NCBI RefSeq assembly: GCF_020509005.1
Contig: NC_063012.1
Coordinates: 6,882,001 to 6,946,000, forward strand
Direction of reading: 5' to 3'
DNA length: 64,000 nt
Source of the DNA: Fulvia fulva
Taxonomy: Eukaryota > Ascomycota > Dothideomycetes > Mycosphaerellales > Mycosphaerellaceae
Shown in pieces: positions 9,399 through 18,894 of this stretch. Position 1 is the first letter of the stretch, and each line of letters opens with the position of its first letter. The position numbers and the translations under genes are program-made. The notes beneath the pieces are model-generated. The model ran no database searches, was not told the origin of the DNA, and worked only from the letters and a program-made list of their open reading frames with translations.

Positions 9399-12300
9399 GA
9401 TAGATAGATAGATTTGTCATTCCCCTATTCTAGGACCCTATCCGGCCTATATAGGTATATATCTATTATTATGTACAAAGGGAAACCCGAATAGGTGAAA
9501 ACCCTTCCCGCCCCCGACTACTCCTTATCTAGATTAGCTTTCCCTCTAAACGTACGTAGTCTATATTACTACCCCGTTAGCCCCCGCTCCTAGCCGGTCT
9601 CGTCGCGCTACGTCGTGTCCTCTCTTCCTAGACTACTCCTACTAGGCGGTACTGTTCTAGCTAGCCCTTCTCTAGTATCTAGTTTATAATACGCCGTAGG
9701 TCCTTAGCGTTATTAAGAAGTGCCCTAATCGTCCGGTTCCTCGCCTTTACTATCTACTCCCCGCTTCCTAGCGACCACCTCGGATAGACGAGGAGTACGT
9801 ACCGTACGTTCTAGGAGCGATAGCCGTAGGGGTAGCTAGTATTCGTATATCCTAGAACCTTCCTCTATAATAGGTACCCCTAGAGGCCGATATATTCGCT
9901 TCGTAGATACGTTACTATACTACTCTATACCCTCGTAAGGCGGTAGTAGATAAGCTTCGGGGGGTACTTGACCGTGGATTTCGTAGCTAACTATTCCTTA
10001 GGTTATCCCGCTAGCTAAGGGCGTCCACTATACTCTACAACCTAGTTGTTCTACCTCTCTTTCTATAGTTGCTCTATAAACGATTTTTTACCTTCCTATT
10101 ATATTACTAGCTATTCGTCCCTTACCCGGTAGTTCGGCTCGTTTCTAGGTCGAATGTCCTTATACGCTAGTACTAATTCGCGGGCCCTTACGACTATACT
10201 AGCGATGACCTTCTATACTAGGTACTATGCCGACTTGCCTAAGTAGGAGGTCCGTAGTCCCTAGATATATAGGTCGATCGGCGGTATAGCGGTCTCGTAC
10301 TTAAGTATCCTCGTTAGTATCGACTTATATACCCCGGTGACCTTCCTTAGGCATTAGTTTTAGATCTTCGCTAGCGGCGCGACGAGTCCCTTCGATAGGT
10401 AGGCCCTCTCGCCTAGGGACTATACTTAGCTACTATAGGTAAGGACTAGCCGTATAATAGCCGTATATAGAAGTCGTAACTACCGGAAGTCCGCCCCCTA
10501 TATAGACGTAGTGAGCCTCTAGTATAATACTATATTCTATTTAGCTTTCCGTAATATTACCTATACGTACTTCCTCTACCGTAGCGCCGGGTCTACCTAT
10601 AGTCCGAGGATCCTAAGCTGATTTGCCGGGTTAGTCGTATACCCCTATATCTAGATAGTAGCTTACATATTATAGAACCGTAGCCGGCGCGTAAAGTATA
10701 TTAGATTGTACTTTTCTAGGGCAAACCGAGCCCCGTACCTCCTAGCCTAGTCCTCGTAGATCTTATGCTTCTCTTCTAGTAGCCTATAGTTCTCCTTAGT
10801 CGAGGAAGACTACGCTAGGATGTTTATGTCGTCTACGAAGCCGCTCGTAGCGGTGTTCTAGGATCCTAGGGCTAGGAGTAGCGTCGCTATAAAGAAGAGG
10901 AACAGAATAGGTACTAGCGTTAAGCGTTACGGGATTCTAGTATAGACTACTTAAAATAGGCTTCTATACTAGCCGACTAGGATCGACGTACTACGGTTTT
11001 AGAGGTAGGACCGTACGAAGTTAATAAGCTACTTAGGGAGTCCTTGTTCTAGGCCTCCTCGCTATAGCTACTCGTCTACACCCGGCGGGCTCTCCTTACT
11101 TCTCTTACTACCGTAGTATACTCTAGCGTCTAGTATAGTTTAGGCTATGTCGTTAGTTAGGTAAGCGGAACGTAAAGTAAGGTCGCTTTTCTTATTTCGT
11201 CTATTAACCCCTAGACTGCTTCGTCTATCTCGTCTTTACTATTGTATTGCTACTACGCGATCTAGACTAGCCTCTTAGAGTTATTAAGGTACGCCTAGAT
11301 GTTGGCCTAGTAGGCCTTTCCCTAGTTTAGCTTAGGGGTTCTCGCTAGTATACGTTATATCTATGTCGTAATAGAGGTCCTAACTAGTATATAGTCTAAC
11401 GACGCCTCGAGTTTATGTTCGATCCTTTAGTAGGTTACCGTATAGTAGTAGCTATCTAAGATCTAGGAGAGGTCGATCGTGCCTTAGAGTCCCCCTCTCT
11501 TCTAGGTGCCTAGGTCCTTCGGGGTATTAAGGGCAATTACGTTGCTCGCTATTAAGTCGAGTACTTCGTCGGCTATAGGGTACGGCTATATAAGGCTTTC
11601 CTAGGAAGGGTAGTGGATGTTAAAGTCTCCTACTACGATGTAGCACCCTTATCTCTTAAGCGTACTGTCTAGGTGTCTATAGACCCCTAGGTCGCGGCTA
11701 AACCTCGAGGCTAGCGGTTATATATATAGGTTGTATATCTAGGTACTACCTACGTAGAGGGAGGTAATATCGCCCCCGCCTTCTTCTTCTACGTAGTACA
11801 CTACCTCCTAGTCGGATTCTAGTATGTCCTTACTAATATAGAAGTACGTACGGGGTCTACCGTCGCCTCGTAGGTATGTCGTATAGCCTATTAACTTATA
11901 GGTCGTTAGTCTCTTATAGTACGGGTTAATCTATAGCTCCTAGATTATAAGGACGTAGTAGACGCGCGGGTCCGCCTCGTATAGGAAATAGTTCTAGACT
12001 ATATCCTTGCTATAGTTAACGTTATACTAGATATTACTAAGCGTGTCGAGGCTAGTTATCGGTATCGACAATCATTTCCTCTATATCGTCCTATGTTCTA
12101 CTACCCTATACGTCCTAGTCTACGCCTATCGGCTATATACTAAAGGGGAGCCGGGCCTAGTTAGATTCCCTCGCCGTAGCTAGTAGAGCACGTGGCCTCC
12201 CGTACGCCCTAGGTTACGTATCCTTTATATCGTTCTCGGCCCTAGGGCGCTTATACCCGACCGCCGCTAGTTAGTTCCGGTATAGGCTAGCCTTACGGTT

Positions 12301-13558
12301 GTCGTAGAATCTTAGGGCGACGGTTCTGTTTGTGATTGCCTTGTTTTTCGCTAGTTTCCGCTATAGGCATTCCGTACTATATAATAGGTAGTGCCCGGGA
12401 CAGTTCGCGTACCGTCTCGTAGTTAATATATAGTCCCTAGATATATAGTCTCCTATATAGTTCGAGTAGGCCTACTTGTTTATGCACGTATAGGTTTGGT
12501 GTCTATACTGTTAGTATTTTAAGCATTAGAGGACACGAAAGGATAAGGAGTACTTTTCTACTATCTTAAGGCTATATTGCTAGACTAGGCCTTATTCTAT
12601 CGCTAGATCCGCCGCTTTTGCGTCTTATAGCTATACTATTAGCGCCGAGGCCTTCTTACCTTCTAGCCATTTCCTATAGAGCTAAGTCGCCTTCTAGATT
12701 AGAGAGTTAAGAGTGACCGGGTTGTCCTCTTAGAGAGCGCGTAGGTAACCCTAGTTAGTTAGGTCAAACTCCTTAGGCATATCGTAGACTAGGATCGTAA
12801 ATTGTTTCGTTAAGACCTTCGCTAATACCGTAACCTTAGATGCCTACTATAGCTATGCCTCTAGGTGCCTCCTAGTAGTAGTAGAGCTAGTATAGATCTA
12901 TAGAGTACCGTTAGACTGTTAGTTCACTACGACTACCCCTAGTTAGTTAATTCGTTAGGCGAGCTCCTTATTCGATAGCTTCGTAACTTTGGCCTAGTCT
13001 TCCTTTACTACAATACGGATCGTAACTATATCGTACATTAGGCGGGGGCCTAGTATTGATACCGCGACCGATTCCTAGCTATAGGGGTGTTAATTCCAGG
13101 TGGCCTTACTAATCGCCTAGGACGTCGTCCTTATTTCTTATTGCCCTCGGTAATACGACAGTATAAGCGCCGTACGTAGCTAAGTGATCATTACCTTTAG
13201 AGACCGTTAAGGGAGCTAATCGTTAGTTTCTATACTTTTTACGTCCTCTATAAGTTGCTACTAGTTGTCTTAGGGGGGCTTCGCCTATAGGGCCGTAGGC
13301 GCCGTTAGTACCGTAGCCTAGGCTACTATTGCCTAGGAGTTGCCTAATATAGCTAGGCACCTCCGCGGCGTTTAGAGCTAAAGAAACAGGGTGAAGAGAG
13401 CTTCAAGATATCTAGATTAAATAAGGTAGAACTCCCTTAGTCCTAGGGGTAGTGGCCTACTTTATATATCGTTAGAATAGCCTTAATAAGAGCTTTCGAA
13501 TGTGTCGTGTTTTGGCGCGAAAGGATCAACTAAGCTTTCGAGTAGGTATATATACTAC
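9399..13558 (-). mobile_element. LINE L2, Tad1-like, with internal deletion
   Basis: Reverse-complement copy of the L1/L4 family, bounded by a 14 bp direct repeat. It starts on the plus strand with the GATA-repeat tail and ends at its 5' end at 13558. The FVDD block of the reverse transcriptase is present (complement of cgtctacgaag near 10831). Against L5, about 830 bp is missing at 11044/11045 (L5 51977-52805), removing the N-terminal reverse transcriptase blocks and the end of the endonuclease-to-RT linker. The 5' third is the CCHC type shared with L4 and L5, not the module of L1 and L3. Confidence 0.88.
12426..13500 (-). pseudogene. L2 ORF1 (CCHC gag-like protein)
   Basis: Minus-strand counterpart of L4 44600-45640. 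It has a long region without a recognised motif, then the knuckle region near 12426-12540. ORF1 proteins of this LINE group bind their own RNA through CCHC knuckles (family knowledge). The frame is disrupted by TAG/TAA and by Cys codons changed to Tyr. Confidence 0.65.
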
Positions 13559-13572
13559 TACTTTGCTTAATA
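13559..13572. repeat. L2 target-site duplication, right copy
   Basis: tactttgcttaata, identical to 9385-9398. Confidence 0.8.
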
Positions 13573-13640
13573 CTAAGAACCTTGACCTTAGGTGCCTTAA
13601 CACCTTAAGATCTCGACTTCGAGTCGACCTTGACCTTGAT
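13559..13640 (-). pseudogene. Probable N-terminal part of element E gag
   Basis: Minus-strand continuation of the gag upstream of L2. One frame is rich in Gln codons and in TAA/TAG where Gln would fit. The exact start cannot be set because an ATG is hard to find where TpG has been converted. The frame relation to the central part is less certain than the L1 junction. Confidence 0.35.
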
Positions 13641-14745
13641 TTTGCTAAAATGTACTAATAGTACTACCGGGTATATACTTAAAACCCCCCCTTATTAACT
13701 ACTAAAATATAGACGACTAACTACCCTAGTAAGTAAGGGCGCGCCTAGTGACCTTAGGATAGCTTACGCGTAGGTGTATATATTTACTAGTCCGCGGGCC
13801 GTGAATTATATACTAAGATCCTAAAAGATAATAAATATGAAATTTTTAGATTCCTATATTTTACCTTATAGAGAGATTCTTTATAAAACCTATCTTCCTA
13901 CTAAGGTCGCCTCCTAACTATTTATATCTCAGCAGTACCCCTATGTACCCCTACTACGTAATTAACCGTTAAAGGTTAACGAAATTTGACGCGCAAATTT
14001 TAGGGTCTAAAGGGGGCCCTTAGCTTGTTAATAATAGGCCAAAGGGTACTATAATAGCTTAATGAAATATCTATCTATATATGTCTTCACCCGACCCTAT
14101 TATAGTACTCTCGCCCGTAACAATAACTATAATATTTAAAATTAAATAGCGGTAAGGGTAAGAACCTCTCTAGGAATTAACCTATTTAATCTAAGAGAGC
14201 GTTATCCTTCTACTACTATTCTATCTAGTATTATCTACTTCTTAGGCTTTAGTAGATTAAATAGTAGAGAACCCTATTTAATATACTCGTTTATATTATA
14301 GGGCTACGGCGTATATAATAAATATTAGTATTACGGAATAGAGTTACGTAACTTCTTAGCGCTCGCGAATAGTTATCTTCGCTTTACGCTCCTCTTAGAT
14401 CTTAGCTTTAATATAGATAGTTCTTAATATTAGGTTTTATACCTACGCTTACTATATCTCTATATCAGTTTAGAAAGTAAGAAGCTAGCGATATAATTAG
14501 TAAGAAACGTATTAATAATAAGATAGATAGGGATTAAGGTAAATAAAGAGCTTAGAATACCGGTATAGGGCTTCTCAGGACTCTATAGTAAATAATACCT
14601 CCTATTAATAGTATAGTAGAAATAAGATACCTTAATAAGGTCAAGAATACGTTAATAACCGGTAAGCTAATCGATAAGATCTCTAGGCTTAGCAATACCA
14701 TAGCGTAATATATAGACCTTAATATGAAGTTGATACTAAGAGCGT
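13641..14745. other. RIP-like AT-rich stretch without recognisable gene
   Basis: TpA-rich, CpA/TpG-poor sequence between element E and the gene island. No domain, LTR boundary or long frame was recognised. It may hold the 5' LTR and leader of element E or an older repeat. A short inverted repeat at 14046-14108 is the only local structure found. Confidence 0.5.
14046..14108. repeat. Short inverted repeat
   Basis: ggtactataatag (from 14046) and ctattatagtact (ending near 14108) are near-perfect inverted copies around about 37 bp. It could be the ends of a very small MITE or a chance hairpin in TA-rich DNA. Confidence 0.35.
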
Positions 14746-15422
14746 CTAACGACTACGACATACTGTTGCCGTGTCATATAGAAGCTACAATGCAGGAAGT
14801 CTAGCCACGATCCGCGCTATGGACAGACACTACGATTCGAGCTGCCACGCGAAGACTTCCTGGATCGAGTTTGCTATGAGTGGTCAGTTGTATACAAACA
14901 AGTCTTCGGTTGCTCTGCAGGAGCCATAGGCTAACGCCGAGCACAAGATGTTTTCGCAGCCATTGTTGGTGTACCACACATCCTATGCAGATTCGCAATT
15001 GAACATTCACACAGCTCGCTCTTGTGCTGTGCAATAAAAATACTGTGGTGACGGCCTTCATGTTCTCCGCAACTACCATCCCCGTGTAGATCCGTAGCTC
15101 TCAGATCGCCAGGGCTGGACCCATGTCTAGCAAGGTTCATGCACAGCCACAATGCATGCTCGGAAAACTTATGACGTGCCATTGAGCAGAAGCTTGGAAA
15201 GAACTTCTTCCGTAGGGAGAAAACATCAAGCATATATTGAACGTGCCCACCCACCCTCAGCTGCATCCCTCAAACCTCGACCTTCTCCCTCCAAGCCACA
15301 TTGCAGAAGAGAAACCGTGAGACCCCCCGGCAGGCGAGAACTGACATCGTTGTGCCAGTGCACACCGACCCACAAACATTCTGACATCGCAGCAGCAAAA
15401 CGACATCTGATACAAGCACATA
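14746..15422 (+). promoter_or_regulatory. Upstream region of the Slm1-like gene (promoter and 5' UTR)
   Basis: Composition turns normal near 14746-14760, with CA and TG frequent again. The last 180 bases before the ATG are rich in C and A with pyrimidine runs (near 15245-15300), as in many filamentous fungal promoters and 5' UTRs. No clear TATA box. Minus-strand open stretches here (14801-15471) show no recognisable protein and are not called. The transcription start cannot be placed from sequence. Confidence 0.5.
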
Positions 15423-16911
15423 ATGGCATCTCCACAGTCTGCCGGCCCTTCGCCAGCTTCCACTCTCCCAACGCGATCAGCGACCAACTCTACCGACGAT
15501 GCGGTCCCCGATGAAGACTCCTCTGAAGTCTCTAAGCTCTTCCATGAGCGGCTGTCCGGCTGGAAGCATGCCGTTGCCTACCTCGAAGACTACGTCGAAG
15601 CGACACAGAAGATGTACCAGTCCAGCTCAAAAGACTACGAGAAGGTGCTGAAGACCGTGAGCAATCCGCTCAAGGAGGGACACCACTTTGACCAAAACCT
15701 CGGCGGCATTGCAGGTCTCTTCGACAACATGCGTTCCAACACGCAAGGGCTGCACAACAGCAATGCTGAGACGGCCAAGGCTCTCAAGGGCTCTGTTCTA
15801 CCCATCTTCGAACGACTGCACACCGAAATCAAAAACAAGACCAAGGAGCTCACGAAAGGCGCGGGTAAGGGTGCGAAGGCAGTCGACAAGTCACGTAATA
15901 CGTCTCAGAAGCATATCGAGCTGCTCGGACAACATACCGCCGCCTTCGACGCTCATGGTGGGCATGTCAAGGCTGATAACGACCCATACATCCTCCAACG
16001 TCAGGTCTACCACCGACTCAACAAGCAGGTGCAGGACGAGAACAACAACCGTGACGACATGATTGCTGTGCAGAATTCCTTCTCGCAGTTTGAAGCACAC
16101 ATCATCCAGACGATTCAGAACGGTGTCTCACAGTTCAATCAAGTTGCAGCTCACCAGGCCGAGCAAACACGTACCATGTACGGCGACATGGTCGGAAATG
16201 TAAGTTCGCCTAAATCTTGTGTTCTACAACCAAGCTAATATGTAGAAGGCCCAGCGTATTCCACCAGACTTCGAGTGGAATGGTTTTGTGCAGAGGAACG
16301 CCAGTGTACTTATCGACCCTAGCGGTTCGAAGCGTACCGTCGAAAACATTGGCTTTGCAAACCAGGATCACAGCGCAACCAAACCTCTTATCGCAGGATC
16401 CTTGCAGCGAAAGAGCGGCCTCCTGAAGAAGTACGATACTGGTTTCTACGTTGTGACACCATCCAAATACCTGCACGAGTTCAAGACGGACGATGATTTT
16501 GCCAAGGATCCAACTCCAGAAAACAGTCTGTATTTGCCAGACTGTCTCATTGGTGCCGTTGACGGCGTCAAGTTCAACGTGCGCGGCAAAGACGCAAGCG
16601 GCTCAAGCATAGCCAACAAGATGGCAAGATCGCACGAGTTCGCCTTCCAGGCTCACACCGCTTCGGATGCTCAGCAGTGGCACAAGGTCATCTCCAGTGT
16701 CGCCGGCCAGACCACGAACGAGTTGCCAGAGACCAGTGCCCCAAGCTCGCCAGCCGTCGCGAACAGCTCATCTGTTGGCACGGACGAACTTGCCAGCCCA
16801 ACCACCCAAACGACTGGCACGACCGGCACAGCCGCTGCTCCCGTCGCTGCGGAAGCCCAACAGACCACTGCTGGACCGGGCCACGGCATTGCTACCCAGG
16901 ACAAGGTCTAA
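15423..16911 (+). CDS. SLM1: Slm1/Slm2-like BAR and PH domain protein (TORC2 effector family)
   Basis: Two exons, 15423-16199 and 16246-16911, encode 480 residues. The start (acataATGG, A at -3, G at +4) opens the first long frame. Residues about 35-255 are helical and BAR-like (KLFHERLSGWKHAVAYLEDY, then KTVSNPLKEG and a Lys-rich middle), for binding curved membrane. Exon 2 holds a PH domain at about 305-410 (GLLKKYDTGFYVVTPSKYLHEF through DAQQWHKVI), followed by a low-complexity Ser/Thr/Ala tail. Yeast Slm1 and Slm2 bind PI(4,5)P2 at the plasma membrane through PH, act with TORC2 and affect actin and eisosomes; that is family knowledge. Slm1 is longer, about 690 residues. The frame is intact with normal codon use, unlike everything around it. 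Family confident; one-to-one orthology inferred. Confidence 0.9.
16200..16245 (+). other. Intron of the Slm1-like gene (46 bp)
   Basis: Starts GTAAGT, has a CTAAT branch-point-like site near 16234 and ends TGTAG. Removing it joins codon 259 (Asn) to AAG GCC in phase 0 and links the BAR part to WNGFVQRN of the PH exon. Without splicing the frame stops at 16238. An AG three bases later (16248) would also keep frame and drop one Lys. Confidence 0.9.
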
Positions 16912-17290
16912 TGCTGGGATACTTGGTTTGCATGGAAACTTATGATATGGATGATAGCACACTATGGTTACGTCACAGCCTCACAGAACAATACTCCAAA
17001 CTACATAATACCTAATCAATATGAGCACTGTTTGCATTCTTGCTTCTAACAGCTTTCACCATGTGTTCACATGACCATTCGACAGTATCGTGGATTCGCG
17101 CTGCCTCACGATGTGATAGCACCCGCGGAGAGCTTCATGCCTTTGGCAGGCTGCTGTAGTACATGTAGCTGCAACTTCGTCCTTGCGGATGGCACAATCC
17201 GGCTGCGCTTGGCGGACGACCCAGCGGCTTCCTCGTACACACGGCACGAGTTGCCGTACACACATGTCCAGCTCCGAACTTTCTCTTCAA
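16912..17290 (+). other. 3' flank of the Slm1-like gene
   Basis: Ordinary composition continues to about 17290. The first 130 bases are AT-rich and probably hold the 3' UTR and polyadenylation region. 17060-17280 is GC-rich with overlapping short open stretches on both strands, none recognisable; it may be what is left of a neighbouring gene. No second gene is called. Confidence 0.45.
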
Positions 17291-17613
17291 TGGCCACTTA
17301 AATTGGTGTTATTATCTTCAATAGCCACCTTGTCTTTAGTAGCTACTTCCTTAGTAGCTACCTATTATTAATAGTACCTTACCGCTTTATTCTATCGTAT
17401 TATTACCTTACTATTACCGTCGCCGCCGTATCGTATTTTCAGATATATTTACTAAGCTCCTAAGCTTGACTTTACGCCCTCTATACCTAACTTTACTATT
17501 AATATCGCTTCTATTATAATACCTATAATACGCGTAGTCACGATATAAGAGATAGACGGAATAGTTAATATTAATAGCCTTATCTCGCTAGAGAAGTAGA
17601 TTAGTATTACGGC
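17291..17613. other. RIP-like stretch between gene and DNA transposon
   Basis: TpA-rich sequence resumes within about 40 bases of 17290. It includes short direct repeats of tagtagctact (17337-17365). No domain recognised. Confidence 0.5.
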
Positions 17614-17682
17614 TAACGTACTTTACTACCGAGCGGACTACACTACCGAGCGGGCCACTTTTACTAAGAACTATACTACTTC
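17614..17682 (+). repeat. Left terminal inverted repeat of the pogo element
   Basis: taacgtacttta followed by two 17 bp subrepeats (ctaccgagcggacta, ctaccgagcgggcca) and then acttttactaagaactata. It pairs with 18681-18784. Confidence 0.75.
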
Positions 17683-17699
17683 TACTTTAATTACGACGG

Positions 17700-18650
17700 T
17701 ATCTTAACACGACGACATCCTCTAGAAGCGTTACTAGGAGGACAATTCCTCTTTAGATTCTTCGCTATCTAGCGAGTCTACTTAATAGGTACGTACGTTA
17801 TGCCCCGACTCGCTATATCGCTTATAGCGTCGTAGCCTTAGTACTAGCCGAACACTATCTAGCGACTCTCTACTTACTTCCTACCTCCTAGTATCCTCTA
17901 GAGGTATTAATTACGACGCCTTATCGAAGGTTAGAGACCCTCTAGACTGAATGTACTTACGCTTTCGTGCTTTCCGCTATATAAGGGCCTCGTTAGACTT
18001 ACGTAGCTTACTAATCTCGCTTCGTATAAGAGCTATCTAATACGCTATCTCTATACTACCTCTCTATTGCCTTATTAAACGATCTTCCTCTTTCTACTAC
18101 GCCTTTCTAAACCCGTAACGACGCTCTAAGATATAATACTACCTATTATAAACCCTGTCTCGTCGAAGTTATAGGTGTCCTAGTTAAGGATACTATACTT
18201 CTCCTTCATATTACGTATAAGTAAGAACTACTTCTCGATAACGTCTAGATCTTCTATTAGGGCTCGCTAACGATCGTATCTACGTGTTATACGAAACTTT
18301 AGCTTACGATACCGCCTAATAAACCTATCTATCTAATTGAGACTAGCGGGCTTAAGACCCTTCTCTTATAGTAATAAAACGGCTATAACTCGTATACTAG
18401 CCTTTAATAGCGGGAAACCTCTAAGACCTAGCTCGAGTATATACTCAAGTATTACCCTCTCTTCTAGCTCTATAAGCTTCTTTAAATTAGGCTCGTAGTC
18501 ACCCCGAGGAGGTCGTCTATTCAATCGATACCCTAGTATAGTTCGAGACGCGTCGTATACCTTTATAGTAAGTCGATTCGTAATTATTGCGTCGAGTTTC
18601 GTAGCCTAGACAGCTAAGGTCAGTTTGGCCTCGTTTCAAGACAATATACG
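17700..18650 (-). pseudogene. Pogo-type transposase, core deleted
   Basis: Read on the minus strand from 18650 downward: a helix-turn-helix/CENP-B-like part (VIRQ-like block, then SLN.IDRFIRRYRKLKF), the first catalytic block NFDETGF at about 18155-18175, and NRE-VV shortly after. The sequence then jumps to the C-terminal SEISKLRKSNEAL and GSLTFDKAS blocks near 17950-18030. The stretch that normally follows NREW and carries the second and third catalytic acids is missing without interrupting the element ends. Stops are TAG/TAA. The family call rests on DETGF and block order. Confidence 0.75.
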
Positions 18651-18680
18651 CTATAATAGTGGTTATATAGCTATATCTAT

Positions 18681-18784
18681 AGAAGTGGTATAGTCCTTAG
18701 CAAAAGTAGCCCGCTCGGTAGTATAGCCCGCTCGGTAGTATAGCCCGCTCGGTAGTATAGCCCGCTCGGTAGTAAAGCACGTTA
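18681..18784 (-). repeat. Right terminal inverted repeat of the pogo element
   Basis: Reverse complement of the left end, but with four tandem copies of the 17 bp unit agcccgctcggtagtat (about 18708-18776) against two on the left. Confidence 0.75.
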
Positions 18785-18894
18785 TAGATAGTATACCTAT
18801 ACTATAGTAGGGCTCTATACTCTCGTCGATACGCGAGTTTAAGCTAGTAGTAAAGGCTCTAGGTATATCTAAAGGCTAGCTCCTTAATCTAGAG
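18785..18894. other. Short spacer between pogo element and L3
   Basis: 110 bases of TpA-rich sequence without recognisable content. It should be the left flank of the L3 insertion, but no duplication matching the L3 right flank at 21159 was seen. Confidence 0.4.

Larger units (their letters stand above)
17614..18784 (-). mobile_element. Internally deleted pogo/Fot-type DNA transposon
   Basis: A 1.17 kb element with terminal inverted repeats: left from 17614 (taacgtactttactaccgag), right ending 18784 as its reverse complement. TA at both outer ends fits the TA target of the Tc1/mariner superfamily. Inside, the minus strand carries a CENP-B/pogo-type transposase remnant. The ends hold a 17 bp subrepeat built on ctaccgagcgggcta, two copies left and four right. 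Full-length fungal pogo-like elements are nearer 1.9 kb, so this is a deletion derivative. Confidence 0.8.

Noticed and set aside
8672..9415. Possible CRISPR-like or satellite array at the LINE tails
   Set aside because: Only 4-5 units of a 4-base repeat next to target duplications; eukaryotic LINE tails explain them.
14801..15471. Several overlapping open frames on both strands upstream of the SLM1-like gene (up to 120 codons)
   Set aside because: No recognisable domain, they overlap each other on both strands, and the region fits a promoter and 5' UTR. Long open stretches are expected in unmutated GC-rich DNA.
15635..16100. Open frames antisense or in other frames inside the SLM1-like exons
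   Set aside because: Shadows of the real gene, whose frame has BAR and PH signatures and proper splice sites.
17060..17371. 76-codon plus frame and overlapping minus frames downstream of the gene
   Set aside because: No recognisable protein, and overlapping frames on both strands with no support for any one.
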